Assembly: GCF_023074185.1 (NCBI RefSeq) | Contig: NZ_JADPKY010000112.1 | Span: 1 to 64,000, forward strand | From: Bradyrhizobium sp. 132 | Lineage (GTDB): Bacteria; Pseudomonadota; Alphaproteobacteria; Rhizobiales; Xanthobacteraceae | Reading direction: 5' to 3' | Length of the DNA: 64,000 nt | Part shown: positions 63,982 to 64,000 of the stretch, in pieces | Position numbering within the stretch: the stretch's first letter is position 1 | Layout of the letters: every line of letters begins with the position of its first letter | Translations under genes and position numbers: made by a program | The notes under the pieces: model-generated | Seen by the model: the letters and a program-made list of their open reading frames with translations, nothing else | Told to the model about the DNA's origin: nothing | Database searches by the model: none

Positions 63982-64000
63982 TGACGTTCCGAGGTAATGG

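Overview
The window is about 64 kb of GC-rich chromosome from an alphaproteobacterium. Gene content and dispersed palindromic repeats point to Bradyrhizobium or a close relative (Nitrobacteraceae). Supporting signs are a conserved-looking block of SUV3-like helicase, S4 protein, 7Fe ferredoxin FdxA and CarD; a bo3-type quinol oxidase operon running into a RegB/RegA-type redox two-component pair; many acyl-CoA catabolism genes; and several orphan solute-binding proteins. I see no transposase, integrase, phage gene, plasmid function or CRISPR array. One tRNA gene is present (Arg, anticodon CCT).

Layout. 0.3-7.3 kb: DUF3108 protein, a gap with two tight clusters of GANTC sites, SUV3-like helicase, S4 protein with no ordinary start codon, fdxA, carD and a strong terminator. 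7.4-14.3 kb, minus strand: cyoA-cyoB-cyoC-cyoD-surf1-regB-regA with very short spacings or overlaps. An MFS transporter diverges from cyoA across a 23-nt palindrome. 16-18.3 kb: M48 peptidase lipoprotein and an SNase-like protein. 18.6-27.8 kb: branched-chain-type solute-binding protein, two enoyl-CoA hydratases, a VOC protein, an NDP-forming acyl-CoA synthetase, a pair of unlike acyl-CoA dehydrogenases and an SDR enzyme. 28-31 kb: small membrane and secreted proteins and a ketopantoate reductase-like protein. 31.2-34.8 kb: CoA ligase, RraA-like protein, cupin and tripartite-tricarboxylate-type binding protein. 34.9-43 kb: GYD and VOC proteins, tRNA-Arg, amidohydrolase, peptide-type binding protein, a decayed LysR C-terminus, acyl-CoA dehydrogenase, hydrolase, a second ketopantoate reductase-like protein and an enoyl-CoA hydratase. 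43-48.2 kb: LysR regulator divergent from an FAD oxidoreductase and a complete NMT1/SsuA-type ABC importer. 48.2-53.4 kb: a gentisate-type aromatic module (dioxygenase, isomerase, MarR regulator, aryl-CoA ligase, flavin hydroxylase). 53.5-64 kb: small secreted and Cys-rich repeat proteins, an MDR reductase, a dicarboxylate/amino-acid symporter paired with a solute-binding protein, ATP-grasp protein, ferredoxin-NADP reductase, GltB-like FMN protein, PilZ protein and a CNNM/CorC protein.

How the parts work together. The oxidase cluster joins a terminal oxidase, its assembly factor and a redox sensor in one transcription unit. The aromatic module would activate a hydroxybenzoate to its CoA thioester, hydroxylate it, and cleave the gentisate. 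Its two separate promoters carry almost the same 26-nt sequence, most simply explained as the operator of the local MarR protein. The remaining catabolic blocks look like uptake plus CoA activation plus beta-oxidation sets of unknown substrate.

No single gene set stands out as an entirely new system. The most interesting unexplained signals are the GANTC clusters, the palindrome between cyoA and the MFS gene, the ACG start next to a dispersed repeat, the shared operator of the aromatic genes, and the symporter/binding-protein pair.
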